Assembly (NCBI RefSeq): GCF_030063445.1 | Contig: NZ_JASITD010000003.1 | Location: forward strand, 242,241 to 306,240 | Direction of reading: 5' to 3' | DNA length: 64,000 nt | DNA from: Hymenobacter sp. H14-R3 | GTDB lineage: Bacteria; Bacteroidota; Bacteroidia; Cytophagales; Hymenobacteraceae | Part shown: piece after piece, positions 34,264-42,719 of the stretch | Layout: each line of letters begins with the position of its first letter | Numbering within the stretch: position 1 is the first letter of the stretch | Translations under genes and position numbers: made by a program | The notes under the pieces: generated by a model | Databases searched by the model: none | What the model was told of the DNA's origin: nothing | What the model saw: the letters and a program-made list of their open reading frames with translations, nothing else

Positions 34264-35520
34264 TCAGTGCCCGGCGGGTGCCCCGGCCGCTGGCAGCGGG
34301 GCGGCCTTGGCGGGCAGCCGGCGCAGCGGGCCGGCCGCCACCAGCAGGGCCAGCAGCGTGAGCACCGCGCCCACCAAAAACGGCATGCCCGGGAAGTAGA
34401 ACGGGGCCTGGGGCCGCGTGAAGTAGGCAAACAGGCTCGTCATGGCCAGCGGCCCCACCACGCCGGTAGCGCTGATGAGCGAGGTGAGCGCGCCTTGCAG
34501 CTCACCCTGCTCATCGGCCGGCACCTGGCCCGAAATACTGCCCTGCAAGGCCGGCCCCGCCAGCCCACCCAGGCAGTACACGCCCGTGAAAGCAAACATC
34601 ATCCAACCCCGCGAGGCAAATGCATAGAGCACAAAGCCAATGATATAGCATACCAGGCCCACGGCCACGGCCTTGGCTGCACCGAGCCGCGGAATGGCCA
34701 CCCGCACCAGCCCGCCCTGCACAATGAGCGCGCCTAGCCCCACCGCGCCCAGCGAGTAGCCAATGAGCCGCTCAGTCCAGCCAAACTTGAGGATGGTGTA
34801 GAACGTCCAGACCGACTGCGTGGCCGAGCCCGCCAGGTAGAGCAGTACCAGGGCTACCACTAACCCAATGATTTTGGGGTACTTACCCAGCCGCACCAGC
34901 GAGGCTACGGCGTTGGCCCGCGCCCACTCGAAGGGCCGCCGCCGCTCCACGGGCAGCGACTCGGGCACCAGAAAAAAGCCGTAGAGGAAGTTGCACAAGC
35001 TCAGCACCGCCGCCACCACAAACGGCACCCGCGGCCCGTAGTGCGCAAACAAGCCCCCCAGCACCGGTCCGATAATGAAGCCCAGCCCAAACGCCGCCCC
35101 CACCAGCCCAAAGTTCTGGGCCCGCTTTTCGGGCGTGCTCACGTCGGCAATGTAGGCCGTGGCCGTGGTGAAGCTGGCCCCCGTGATGCCCGCAATAACG
35201 CGGCCCACAAACAGCCAGGCAATGGTGGGCGCCAGGGCCAGAAAAATATAGTCGCACCCCAGCCCCAGCAGCGAGGCCAGCAGCACCGGCCGCCGCCCAA
35301 AGCGGTCGGACAGCCCCCCGATAACCGGGGCAAACGCAAACTGCGCCGCCGCGTAGGCAAACGAGAGCCAGCCCGCGTACTGCGAGGCCCGGCTCACGCC
35401 CTCGCCCGTGAGCTGCTCGATGAGCGTGGGCAGCACCGGGATAATGACCCCCAGCCCAATAACGTCGATGAGAATGGTGACGAAGATGAAGGCGAGCGCG
35501 GCCGGGCGTTTGGGCGACAT
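34264..35520 (-). CDS. MFS drug:proton antiporter, TetA/TCR type
   Basis: The 418-residue protein has twelve membrane segments and the TCR-subfamily signatures: [18 protein letters not shown] in helix 1, [14 protein letters not shown] as the loop 2-3 motif, and [19 protein letters not shown] in helix 5. Such pumps export tetracyclines or other small molecules by proton exchange. ATG at 35520 gives the start [13 protein letters not shown] and is preferred to an upstream start. No TetR-type regulator is adjacent, so drug specificity is not implied. Confidence 0.88.
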   Translation of the reverse strand: MSPKRPAALAFIFVTILIDVIGLGVIIPVLPTLIEQLTGEGVSRASQYAGWLSFAYAAAQFAFAPVIGGLSDRFGRRPVLLASLLGLGCDYIFLALAPTIAWLFVGRVIAGITGASFTTATAYIADVSTPEKRAQNFGLVGAAFGLGFIIGPVLGGLFAHYGPRVPFVVAAVLSLCNFLYGFFLVPESLPVERRRPFEWARANAVASLVRLGKYPKIIGLVVALVLLYLAGSATQSVWTFYTILKFGWTERLIGYSLGAVGLGALIVQGGLVRVAIPRLGAAKAVAVGLVCYIIGFVLYAFASRGWMMFAFTGVYCLGGLAGPALQGSISGQVPADEQGELQGALTSLISATGVVGPLAMTSLFAYFTRPQAPFYFPGMPFLVGAVLTLLALLVAAGPLRRLPAKAAPLPAAGAPAGH

Positions 35521-35668
35521 AAAGCGAAGGGGCAATTAAACAGCAAAGCTGGCGACAAAACCCCATCGGCCCGGTGGTTAACCCGGGCTGCTACCAGCGG
35601 CTGCACAATTTTTAAGGCTGAAAATCAGCGCCCAAGCTACCGTTCCACGCCTTTTAACAGAGCAAGAC

Positions 35669-35698
35669 TTGCAATTTCAGGATTTTTCAGTACTTTTG
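35669..35698 (+). promoter_or_regulatory. Promoter of the initiator tRNA gene
   Basis: TTGC at 35669 and TACTTTTG at 35691-35698 fit the Bacteroidota -33 and -7 elements with an 18-base spacer. The tRNA starts 13 bases after the -7 box. Confidence 0.7.
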
Positions 35699-35711
35699 TA
35701 TTACCAAACAG

Positions 35712-35784
<73 letters not shown>

Positions 35785-35790
35785 CCTAAG

Positions 35791-35825
35791 AAAGGCCGTT
35801 CTCTACTGAGAACGGCCTTTTCTTT
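35791..35825 (+). terminator. Terminator of the tRNA-fMet gene
   Basis: AAAGGCCGTTCTC pairs with GAGAACGGCCTTT around a TACT loop and is followed by TCTTTT. It starts seven bases after the tRNA. Confidence 0.9.
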
Positions 35826-35908
35826 TGCTTATAAAGCTCAGCGGCCCAGCTGCGCCGGGCCTTATGCCGGACAGCCAGGTACGCTGCGAATCACAGGAGT
35901 TAATCAAC

Positions 35909-35945
35909 AAAAAAAGGCCGTTCCCTACGTGGGGAACGGCCTTTT
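35909..35945 (-). terminator. Bidirectional terminator after the 35983-36285 gene
   Basis: AAAAAGGCCGTTCCC pairs with GGGAACGGCCTTTTT around a short loop; A and T runs flank both sides. The stem resembles that of the tRNA terminator at 35791. It lies 37 bases beyond the small gene's stop. Confidence 0.85.
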
Positions 35946-35982
35946 TATAGTCTGGGCGCGGCCAGTGGGCAGCGCGGGCAAC

Positions 35983-36285
35983 CTACATCTTGGTTTTCAT
36001 CTTGCCTTTGCCATCGGCCTTCATGGCCTTATGCTGCTGGCGCTTCATGCGGCGCTCGTCGGCGGTCATGGGCGCGCCCTTGGTGAATACTTCGCCGGCG
36101 CTCACAGCCCCGTCGGGGTTGGCTTGCACGGGGGCGGTGCCGCTGGGCACGGCGCTGGGGCTAGCCGTGGTGGTGCCCGGGGCACCGGGCGCGGTGCCGG
36201 GGCCATTGGGCGTAGGGGTGGTTTGGGCGGTAGCAGCCGTGAAAGTGAACAGGCTGGCGGCGAGGAACAAATGTGAGAATTTCAT
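35983..36285 (-). CDS. Small secreted protein, Pro/Thr-rich with basic tail
   Basis: The 100-residue protein has a signal peptide (MKFSHLFLAASLFTFTAATA), a Pro/Gly/Thr/Ala-rich disordered middle, and a Lys/Met-rich basic tail (ADERRMKRQQHKAMKADG then GKMKTKM). I do not recognise a family; proteins of this composition are common in the Bacteroidota envelope. It is followed by a good terminator, which supports it as a real monocistronic gene. Confidence 0.65.
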   Translation of the reverse strand: MKFSHLFLAASLFTFTAATAQTTPTPNGPGTAPGAPGTTTASPSAVPSGTAPVQANPDGAVSAGEVFTKGAPMTADERRMKRQQHKAMKADGKGKMKTKM

Positions 36286-36376
36286 GGGAAAAGGAAAAAG
36301 GTACTAAAACTGCGGATTTTACTGCCAAAACCGCAATAAGGTTATGGTTGGGGTTAATTTATTGATTACTAATGAA

Positions 36377-37528
36377 TTAGCTGATGGGCTGAAGCAAGCG
36401 GCTCCAGCGCACCTTGTGCCAGAAGTCGGCGTAGGGGTCGAGGGAAAGCCAGACGAACACGGCCTTGCCCACGAGGTGGTCTTCGGGCACAAAGCCCCAG
36501 AAGCGCGAGTCTTCCGAGTTGTGGCGGTTGTCGCCCATCATGAAGTAGTAGTCTTGCTTGATGGTGTAGCGGGTGAGGGGGCGGCCATTTTGCTGCATCA
36601 TGCCGCCCTGCCACGTAATGCCGGGGTTGTGCTCGTACTGGCTCACTATTTTGTAGTAGATGGCGGCGTTGGCGGGCGTGAGCACGATGGTCTGGCCCTT
36701 TTTGGGTACCGGCAGCGGGCCGTAGTTATCTAGCTGCCAGTGGGTAAGCACGGCGCTGGCGGCCCCGGAAACATCAAAGTCGGCCACGTCGGGGAACAGG
36801 GCTGCGGCTGGTGCGGCTACGGTGAGCGTCTGCACGTAGGGCTGCCGGCGGAAGTAGGCGGCCACGGCGGCCGGGCAGCTGATGAAGTAGCCCAGCTGCC
36901 CGGTGGCGGGGTTGGTGCTGGCCGCGGGCAGGCCATCGGGCGCGGTGTAGTCAACCACGCCTTGGTCGTGCAGGGCCTGGCGCACCTCGTCGTTGGGCTG
37001 GGCCACGGCCAGGAAGTAGCTGGCCTGGGGCTGGCCGGCCACGGCGCCGGGCCGGCCGTTGAGGAAGACCTGGCCGTTGCGAATGGCCAGCGTGTCGCCG
37101 GCCACGGCAATGCAGCGCTTGATGAGGAAGGTGCGCAGGTCGGCGGGCCGCTGCTGTTCGTGGGGCACGTGAAACACCACCACGTCGTTGCGCTGCACCG
37201 TGCTGAAACCGGGCAAGCGATACGTGGGCAGCTGCACGAGGTCGGAGTAGCTCGGGCTGTTGAGCACCGGCAGCGTTTGGTGCGTGAGGGGCACTTGCAG
37301 GGGCGTTTGGGGCGTGCGGGGCCCGTAGTGCAACTTGCTCACAAACAGGTAGTCGCCCACCAGCAGTGAGTGCTCCATGCTTTCGGACGGGATGACGTAG
37401 GCCTCCACCGCCGACCAGCGGATGAGCGTGGCCACCACAAGGGCGAATAGCAAGGAGTTGGCCCACTCGCGGGTTTTACTGGGAGCGGCGGGGGAGGCGG
37501 CGGGCCGCCGGAACGAAAAAAAAGCCAT
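36377..37528 (-). CDS. lepB: Signal peptidase I
   Basis: This inner-membrane Ser-Lys protease removes signal peptides from secreted proteins. From ATG at 37528 it has one membrane helix (WANSLLFALVVATLIRWSAVEAY), then PSESMEHSLLVGDYLFVSK with the catalytic Ser, and FLIKRCIAVAGDT with the catalytic Lys, and MMGDNRHNSEDSRFWGFVPED as box E. At 383 residues it is longer than the usual 250-330 because of a Bacteroidota-type insert of about 130 residues between boxes D and E. An upstream 22-codon extension was rejected for lack of family match. Confidence 0.95.
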   Translation of the reverse strand: MAFFSFRRPAASPAAPSKTREWANSLLFALVVATLIRWSAVEAYVIPSESMEHSLLVGDYLFVSKLHYGPRTPQTPLQVPLTHQTLPVLNSPSYSDLVQLPTYRLPGFSTVQRNDVVVFHVPHEQQRPADLRTFLIKRCIAVAGDTLAIRNGQVFLNGRPGAVAGQPQASYFLAVAQPNDEVRQALHDQGVVDYTAPDGLPAASTNPATGQLGYFISCPAAVAAYFRRQPYVQTLTVAAPAAALFPDVADFDVSGAASAVLTHWQLDNYGPLPVPKKGQTIVLTPANAAIYYKIVSQYEHNPGITWQGGMMQQNGRPLTRYTIKQDYYFMMGDNRHNSEDSRFWGFVPEDHLVGKAVFVWLSLDPYADFWHKVRWSRLLQPIS

Positions 37529-37749
37529 ACTGCGCGGGAAGGAAGTGCGGGTCAACCGAAGGGCCGGAGGCAGCGCTAACGCCCAAGAGCACAAGTTTAG
37601 TACGAGGCGCTGCGGCGGAGTTTAAAGCGGCTTTGGCGGGCGCTGGCGGGGGCACGCAGCGCCGGGGCGGGCGGCGTAATACGGGTGGAATTCGTATTTT
37701 CCGGTCTACAACGGTATATCTCGCAGCCCGGCCCGGCGTAAACTACTAC

Positions 37750-38340
37750 ATGCAACCACCCGAAAGCGAAGACCAGCGCCGCCGCGCCATTACCGCCGCT
37801 GTGGCCCTCACGGCCAACACGCCCCAGGCCCCGCAACGCTACGAGCGCCAGTTGCTGAGCCGCTACCAACGCGGCGAAATTAATATCGAGCAGGTTATCA
37901 GCTTGTTAGATAATAGCATTTACCAGGTGCTCTACCACAGCCAGGCCACTGGCACTGTGAGCGAGGCCCAGCTGCAAAGCCTGCTGGCCGAAGCCCGAGG
38001 CTTCAACACCCGGCACCAGCTCACGGGTATTTTGCTCTACAGCGACGGCCGGTTTGTACAGCTGCTCGAAGGCCCCGAGCCGGCCGTGCGCGCCTTATAC
38101 GCCAAAATTCAGCAAGACCCGCGGCACACCCAGGTAGTAACCGTGAGCGAGGGCCCCGGCCCTAGCCGCCGCTTTGCCGATTGGAGCATGGGCCTGGGGC
38201 GCACCGCCGGCCCGGCCGCCGCCCAGGCCCTCGATGCCCTGCTGGTGCAGGAAAATTTGCCGGCCCCCGAGCTGGCCGAGCCCTACCTGCACGCCCTGCT
38301 CCGAGCTTTTGGGGTGCCTTTTGAGGAGCCGGCCCGCTAG
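37750..38340 (+). CDS. BLUF-domain blue-light sensor protein
   Basis: The 196-residue protein carries one BLUF domain from about residue 57 (IYQVLYHSQATG), which binds FAD and senses blue light. The key residues are visible: Tyr62 (LYHS), Asn86 (ARGFNTRHQLTGILLY) and Gln104 (GRFVQLLEG). It has a 55-residue N-terminal extension with helical character and no output domain, so it must signal through a partner. ATG at 37750 is preferred to an upstream start that has no family match. The gene converges on the CheB gene, with stop codons sharing CTAG. Neighbouring sensory genes suggest its partner. Confidence 0.9.
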   Translation: MQPPESEDQRRRAITAAVALTANTPQAPQRYERQLLSRYQRGEINIEQVISLLDNSIYQVLYHSQATGTVSEAQLQSLLAEARGFNTRHQLTGILLYSDGRFVQLLEGPEPAVRALYAKIQQDPRHTQVVTVSEGPGPSRRFADWSMGLGRTAGPAAAQALDALLVQENLPAPELAEPYLHALLRAFGVPFEEPAR

Positions 38341-39347
38341 CTGGGTCCCGCGGGGCCGCCCGCGGGGCTAGCCAGCAAAAACTCGCGCAGGCGGTTGATG
38401 TGGCGCTTTATTTCTTCTACCCGAGCGGTGTGCTGCGCGTTCCAGCGGCCCTCGCCGTGGGCAGCCAGGCTGCTGAGCAGGTTTTTGCGCTCCTCCATCA
38501 TGCGCAGGGCCACCCAGAGGCTTTCTTCCAGGCCGCGTTGCGAGCGCTCGGCCAGCACCTCGGCGTTGTAGGCGTGGCCGGTGTGGCAGCGGTAGCGCAG
38601 CACCTGGCCCTGATTCAGCTCCCAGAGCTGGCCGCCGCAGTCGGGGCACGAGAGGGGCACCAGCTGGCCCAGCTCGCTGGCCTGCTCAATGGTGCCCACC
38701 ACGCGCTCGGCAATGGCGGCCTCCAGGCGCAGGTCGGGCGGAATGGCGAACGGGTTGGGGGGCGTGGGCGGCCCGGCCGGGCTCACCAGCGCCGTTAGCA
38801 GCGGGCCCATGGCGGCCAGGGTGGCCACGTGGTCGATGGCTACGCTGCGCAGCGCGCTCTCGGGCATGCTCGGAAACTCGGCCTCGGCGGGGTCCTGCAC
38901 TACGGTAGTGCCGCCGCAGCGCTGCACAAAGTCGAGGCCCGCCGTGCCGTCGTGCAGCATGCCGGTGAGCACCACGCCCACCACGCACGAGTCGAAGGTG
39001 ACGGCCGCCGACCGAAACAGGGCGTCGGCGGCGGGGCGGTAACTGTTTTCGCGCGGGCCCTTGGTCACCAGCAGGTGGTCGCCCTTCACCAGCAGGTGGC
39101 GGTCGGGCGGGGCCAGGTACAGGCAGCCCGCCTCCAGGGGCATGAGGTGGGTGGCCAACTGGCAGCGCAGGCCGGTGTGGGCGGCCAGCCGGGCCACCAG
39201 CGGCGCACCCGTCGACTCGGGCGCCAGGTGCTGCACCACCAGCACGGCGGCCGGCAGCGTGGCCGGCAGCTGCGCCACCAGGCGGGTGAGGGCCGGCATG
39301 CCGCCCGCCGAAGTACCAATAACGATGAGGTGGGAAGGGCTGGGCAC
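38337..39347 (-). CDS. Stand-alone CheB-type protein-glutamate methylesterase
   Basis: The protein of about 336 residues holds a CheB catalytic domain without a receiver domain. Signatures are LIVIGTSAGGMPALTRL with the catalytic Ser, VVQHLAPE with His, and VVLTGMLHDGTAGL with Asp. The C-terminal 110 residues include a two-Cys pair (CPDCGGQLWEL) and helices, not typical of chemotaxis CheB. The start may be GTG at 39347, directly before the domain, or TTG at 39395. It is divergent from the CheB-CheR fusion gene. The target methylated protein is not seen here. Confidence 0.85.
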   Translation of the reverse strand: MPSPSHLIVIGTSAGGMPALTRLVAQLPATLPAAVLVVQHLAPESTGAPLVARLAAHTGLRCQLATHLMPLEAGCLYLAPPDRHLLVKGDHLLVTKGPRENSYRPAADALFRSAAVTFDSCVVGVVLTGMLHDGTAGLDFVQRCGGTTVVQDPAEAEFPSMPESALRSVAIDHVATLAAMGPLLTALVSPAGPPTPPNPFAIPPDLRLEAAIAERVVGTIEQASELGQLVPLSCPDCGGQLWELNQGQVLRYRCHTGHAYNAEVLAERSQRGLEESLWVALRMMEERKNLLSSLAAHGEGRWNAQHTARVEEIKRHINRLREFLLASPAGGPAGPS

Positions 39348-39459
39348 GGGAAAGAAACTGAAAAGGCGCGTTGGCCGTTGGCGGCACCAATTCAACTACG
39401 CAATACCGGGCCGCGTGGGCTACGCCCCACCAACCCGCGTGGGCCGTTAACTTAGCAAG

Positions 39460-39467
39460 TAGTTTTG
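39460..39467 (+). promoter_or_regulatory. Putative -7 promoter box (TAGTTTTG) of the CheB-CheR signalling unit
   Basis: TAGTTTTG fits TAnnTTTG, 101 bases before the ATG at 39568. The surrounding CTTAG-nn-AGTAGTTTTG is repeated upstream of the STAS-like gene at 48015, suggesting a shared promoter. Confidence 0.5.
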
Positions 39468-39567
39468 GCTAGCTCAAGGGTAAGGCCGCGGCAAGTTTTA
39501 GATAACGGGCGGCTTGGCTACCCGGCACCTTGCTACGAGGACCCAGGCCGCCAGCGCATCTTTTTTT

Positions 39568-42500
39568 ATGAAAAATACTCCCGTGCCCGAAAACGCACCG
39601 GGCCCAGATGAGTCGGTGGCGGCCCCCATCGCGGCCGACTCCGTAACGCCGCGCGCGCCCCGCAACCAGCGGGCCGCGCGCGACGGCCGCTCCAGTGGCC
39701 CCGATAAGTTTGCCGTAGTGGCGCTGTGCGGCTCGGCGGGCGCGCTGGAGGCCTTCGAAAAGTTTTTTGCCCACCTGCCGCCCCTCAGCGGGCTGGCCCT
39801 GGTGGTGGTGCTGCACCGGCCGGCCGCCCCCGCCCACGGCGAGCAGCTGACGCAAGTGCTCCAGCGCTTTACGCCCCTGCCCGTGGCCGAGGCCACCGAC
39901 GGCCTGCGCGTGCGGCCCAACCACGTGTACGTGATTCCGGCCGACCACGACCTGAGCCTGCTGCACGGCTGCCTCTACCTGCTCAAGCCCACCCAGCCGC
40001 CGGGCCGCCGCCAGCCCATCGACTTCTTTTTGCAAACCCTGGCCAAGGATATGGGCGAGCGGGCGGTGTGCGTCATCTGCTCGGGGCTGGGGGCCGATGG
40101 CACCGTGGGCCTGAAGCTGGTGATGGAAAACTTTGGGATGGTGATGGCCCAGGACCCCGCCACGGCCCAGTTCGACGCTATGCCGCGCGCGGCGCTGGCC
40201 ACCGAGTTTGTCGATTTTGTGCTGCCCCCCGAGCGCTTGCCCGCCCAGCTGCTCGACTACGTCGAGCGCCCCCTGGAGGCCCGCCCCACCCCCCGCGAGC
40301 CCGCCTCGCCGAGCCAGCCGGGCCACGCGCTCCAGAAGATATTTTTGCTCATTCGCACCCAAACCGGGCACGACTTCAGCTTTTATAAGCGCAATACGGT
40401 GTTTCGGCGCATCGAGCGCCGCATGAACTCGCACCAAATCAAGGACTTCACGCAGTACGTGCGCTACCTGCAGGAAAACCCCGGCGAGGTAGAGCAGCTC
40501 TTTCACGAGCTGCTGATTGGCGTGACCAAGTTTTTCCGCGATGCTGAGGCCTTTGCCAGCTTGCAGGGCCTGCTGCGCCCGCTGCTGGCGGCCAAGGAAA
40601 CCGACGGCACCGTGCGGGTGTGGGCCCCCGGCTGCTCGACGGGCGAGGAGGCCTACTCGCTGGCCATGACCCTGCTGGAGTGCCTCGACGAGCTCAAGCC
40701 CGACGGCCACCACCTGCGGCTCCAGATTTTTGCCACCGATATCTCGCCCGGCGGCATTGCCTTTGCCCGCGCCGGGCTCTACAGCGAAAACATTGCGGCC
40801 GACGTGAGCCCCGAGCGGCTGGCGCGCTTTTTTCAGAAAATCGACGACCAGTACCAGATTCGCAAGGAAGTGCGCGACGTGGTGGTGTTTGCCCTGCACA
40901 ACCTCAACAAGGACGCGCCCTTCATCAAGCTCGACCTGCTGGTGTGCCGCAATTTGCTCATCTACCTCTCGGCCGAGCTGCAAAAAAGCCTGCTGCCTGT
41001 TTTCCATTATGCCCTGAATGCCAGTGGGTTGCTGTTTTTGGGGCCCAGCGAAAACATCACCGGCTACCAAGACCTGTTTCAGCCCCTGGATGTGAAGTGG
41101 AAAATATCGCGCCGCACCAGCCTGCCCGCCGCGCTGCCCCACGTGCTCAAGTTTCCGTTTGCGTATGCCCGCCAGGCGCCCGCGCCCCCCACCATGGCCC
41201 TCCTGTCTGCCTCCGCCTCCGCCAACCACCGCCAAACCAGCACGTTCGCGGCGCTGGTGCAAAAAAAACTGCTGCAAACCTACGCCCCGCCCGCCGTGGT
41301 AATTGACGGCAAGGGCGAAATCCTGTACGTGAACGGGCGCACCGGCAAGTACCTGGAGCCCGCCCCCGGCCTCAGCGGCATGAACCTGTTTGAGATGGCC
41401 CGCGAGGAGCTCAACTTCGAAATCAGCGGGGCCGTGCACCGCGCCACCCAAACCCGCCAGGATGTGGTGGTCGACAACGTGCACGTGCGCACCGACGCCG
41501 GCCAGCAGGTGCTGCGCCTGTCGGTGCAGCACCTGGCCGGCCCCGAGGTGCTGGCTGGCCTGCTGCTGGTGGTGTTTGAGGACCAGCCCACCCCGCGCCG
41601 GCTGCGGGTGGCCAAAGACGCCCCCGCCCCCGACGGCGCGCACCGCGAAGCCATGGTGGCTGCCCTCGACAAAGAGCTGCAATACACCAAGCACCGCCTC
41701 CAAACCACCGTGGAGGAGATGGAAAGCAGCCTCGAAGAGCTCAAAAGCACCAACGAGGAGCTGCAAAGTGCCAATGAGGAGCTGCAAAGCACCAACGAGG
41801 AGGCCATGACCAACAAGGAGGAGATGCAGAGCCTCAACGAGGAGCTTATGACCCTCAACATGCAGTACCTGGCCAAAACTGAGGAGCTGGGCCAAACGGC
41901 CAACGACATGAAAAACCTGCTCGATGCTACCGAAATAGCCATCATTTTTCTGGATAATGACTTGCTAATCAAGCGGTTTACGCCGCCCGTGGGGCGCATC
42001 ATCAGCTTGGTGCCGGGCGACGTGGGCCGGCCGCTGGCCCACTTCACCTCCAGCCTGCGCTACGAGCACCTGCTGCGCGATGTGCAGCAGGTGCTTGACC
42101 GCCTCACGGTGGTCGAAACCAACATCCAGACCACCCGCGGCGAGTGGTACACGCTGCGCATTTTGCCCTACCGCTCGCTCGACAACTACATCAACGGGGC
42201 CGTGCTCACCTTCACCGACATCACGGCCCTGAAGGTGCTCGAAACCCGCCTGCAAGACCACACCCGCTTCACCGACAGCCTGCAGGACGGCGGCCGCGAG
42301 CCCCAGCTCACCCTCGATGCCCAGCTGCGCGTGCTTGGGGCCAACCCCGCCTTTGCCACCACCTTTGGCGAGCCCCTGGCCGGGCTGCCGGGCCGGGCGC
42401 TGGCCAGCCTGGGCGGGGCAGCCTGGCGGCAGCCGGCCCTGCACCAGCAGCTGCGCCGCCTGCTGGACGAAGCCAGCCCGGGCGCCGAGTTTGAGGGCTT

Positions 42501-42687
42501 CGTGCTGGAGGCCGATTTTCCGGGCCTGGGCCGGCGGCGCGCCCTGCTCTACGGCCGCCGGGTGCTGCAAGAGGGCCAGCTCACCCACCAGCTTATGCTG
42601 GGCGTGCGGGCCCTGGAAGAAGTGCCGCCCGCGGCCCTGGACCAGCCGGGCCAAGCCGGGGGTAGGGAGTTCCTGCTTGGCTCCTAA
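39568..42687 (+). CDS. CheB-CheR-PAS fusion signalling protein
   Basis: The 1039-residue protein joins a CheB methylesterase domain (residues about 50-250; CGSAGALEAF with Ser56, VVVLHRP, ICSGLGADGTVGL), a CheR methyltransferase domain (about 270-520; TGHDFSFYKRNTVFRRI and SAM site APGCSTGEEAYSLA near 352), and a PAS region around 570-690. A coiled coil of repeated NEELQ heptads follows (about 710-780), then more PAS domains. There is no histidine kinase domain. Such fusions in Bacteroidota occur outside chemotaxis operons and are thought to tune other sensory pathways. ATG at 39568 is chosen over one 18 codons upstream. The next gene starts 32 bases later. Confidence 0.92.
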   Translation: MKNTPVPENAPGPDESVAAPIAADSVTPRAPRNQRAARDGRSSGPDKFAVVALCGSAGALEAFEKFFAHLPPLSGLALVVVLHRPAAPAHGEQLTQVLQRFTPLPVAEATDGLRVRPNHVYVIPADHDLSLLHGCLYLLKPTQPPGRRQPIDFFLQTLAKDMGERAVCVICSGLGADGTVGLKLVMENFGMVMAQDPATAQFDAMPRAALATEFVDFVLPPERLPAQLLDYVERPLEARPTPREPASPSQPGHALQKIFLLIRTQTGHDFSFYKRNTVFRRIERRMNSHQIKDFTQYVRYLQENPGEVEQLFHELLIGVTKFFRDAEAFASLQGLLRPLLAAKETDGTVRVWAPGCSTGEEAYSLAMTLLECLDELKPDGHHLRLQIFATDISPGGIAFARAGLYSENIAADVSPERLARFFQKIDDQYQIRKEVRDVVVFALHNLNKDAPFIKLDLLVCRNLLIYLSAELQKSLLPVFHYALNASGLLFLGPSENITGYQDLFQPLDVKWKISRRTSLPAALPHVLKFPFAYARQAPAPPTMALLSASASANHRQTSTFAALVQKKLLQTYAPPAVVIDGKGEILYVNGRTGKYLEPAPGLSGMNLFEMAREELNFEISGAVHRATQTRQDVVVDNVHVRTDAGQQVLRLSVQHLAGPEVLAGLLLVVFEDQPTPRRLRVAKDAPAPDGAHREAMVAALDKELQYTKHRLQTTVEEMESSLEELKSTNEELQSANEELQSTNEEAMTNKEEMQSLNEELMTLNMQYLAKTEELGQTANDMKNLLDATEIAIIFLDNDLLIKRFTPPVGRIISLVPGDVGRPLAHFTSSLRYEHLLRDVQQVLDRLTVVETNIQTTRGEWYTLRILPYRSLDNYINGAVLTFTDITALKVLETRLQDHTRFTDSLQDGGREPQLTLDAQLRVLGANPAFATTFGEPLAGLPGRALASLGGAAWRQPALHQQLRRLLDEASPGAEFEGFVLEADFPGLGRRRALLYGRRVLQEGQLTHQLMLGVRALEEVPPAALDQPGQAGGREFLLGS

Positions 42688-42719
42688 TAAATTGACTGCT
42701 GCTAGTTTAGCTTTAGGTA

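Noticed and set aside
37633..37749. 39-codon N-terminal extension of the BLUF protein
   Set aside because: It overlaps the probable promoter region, is Arg/Gly-rich low complexity, and the ATG at 37750 suffices.
39469..41895. 808-codon open frame on the minus strand
   Set aside because: It lies opposite the CheB-CheR fusion, whose domains are unambiguous. The translation is His/Leu/Gly-rich with no domain, as expected from a GC-biased antisense frame.
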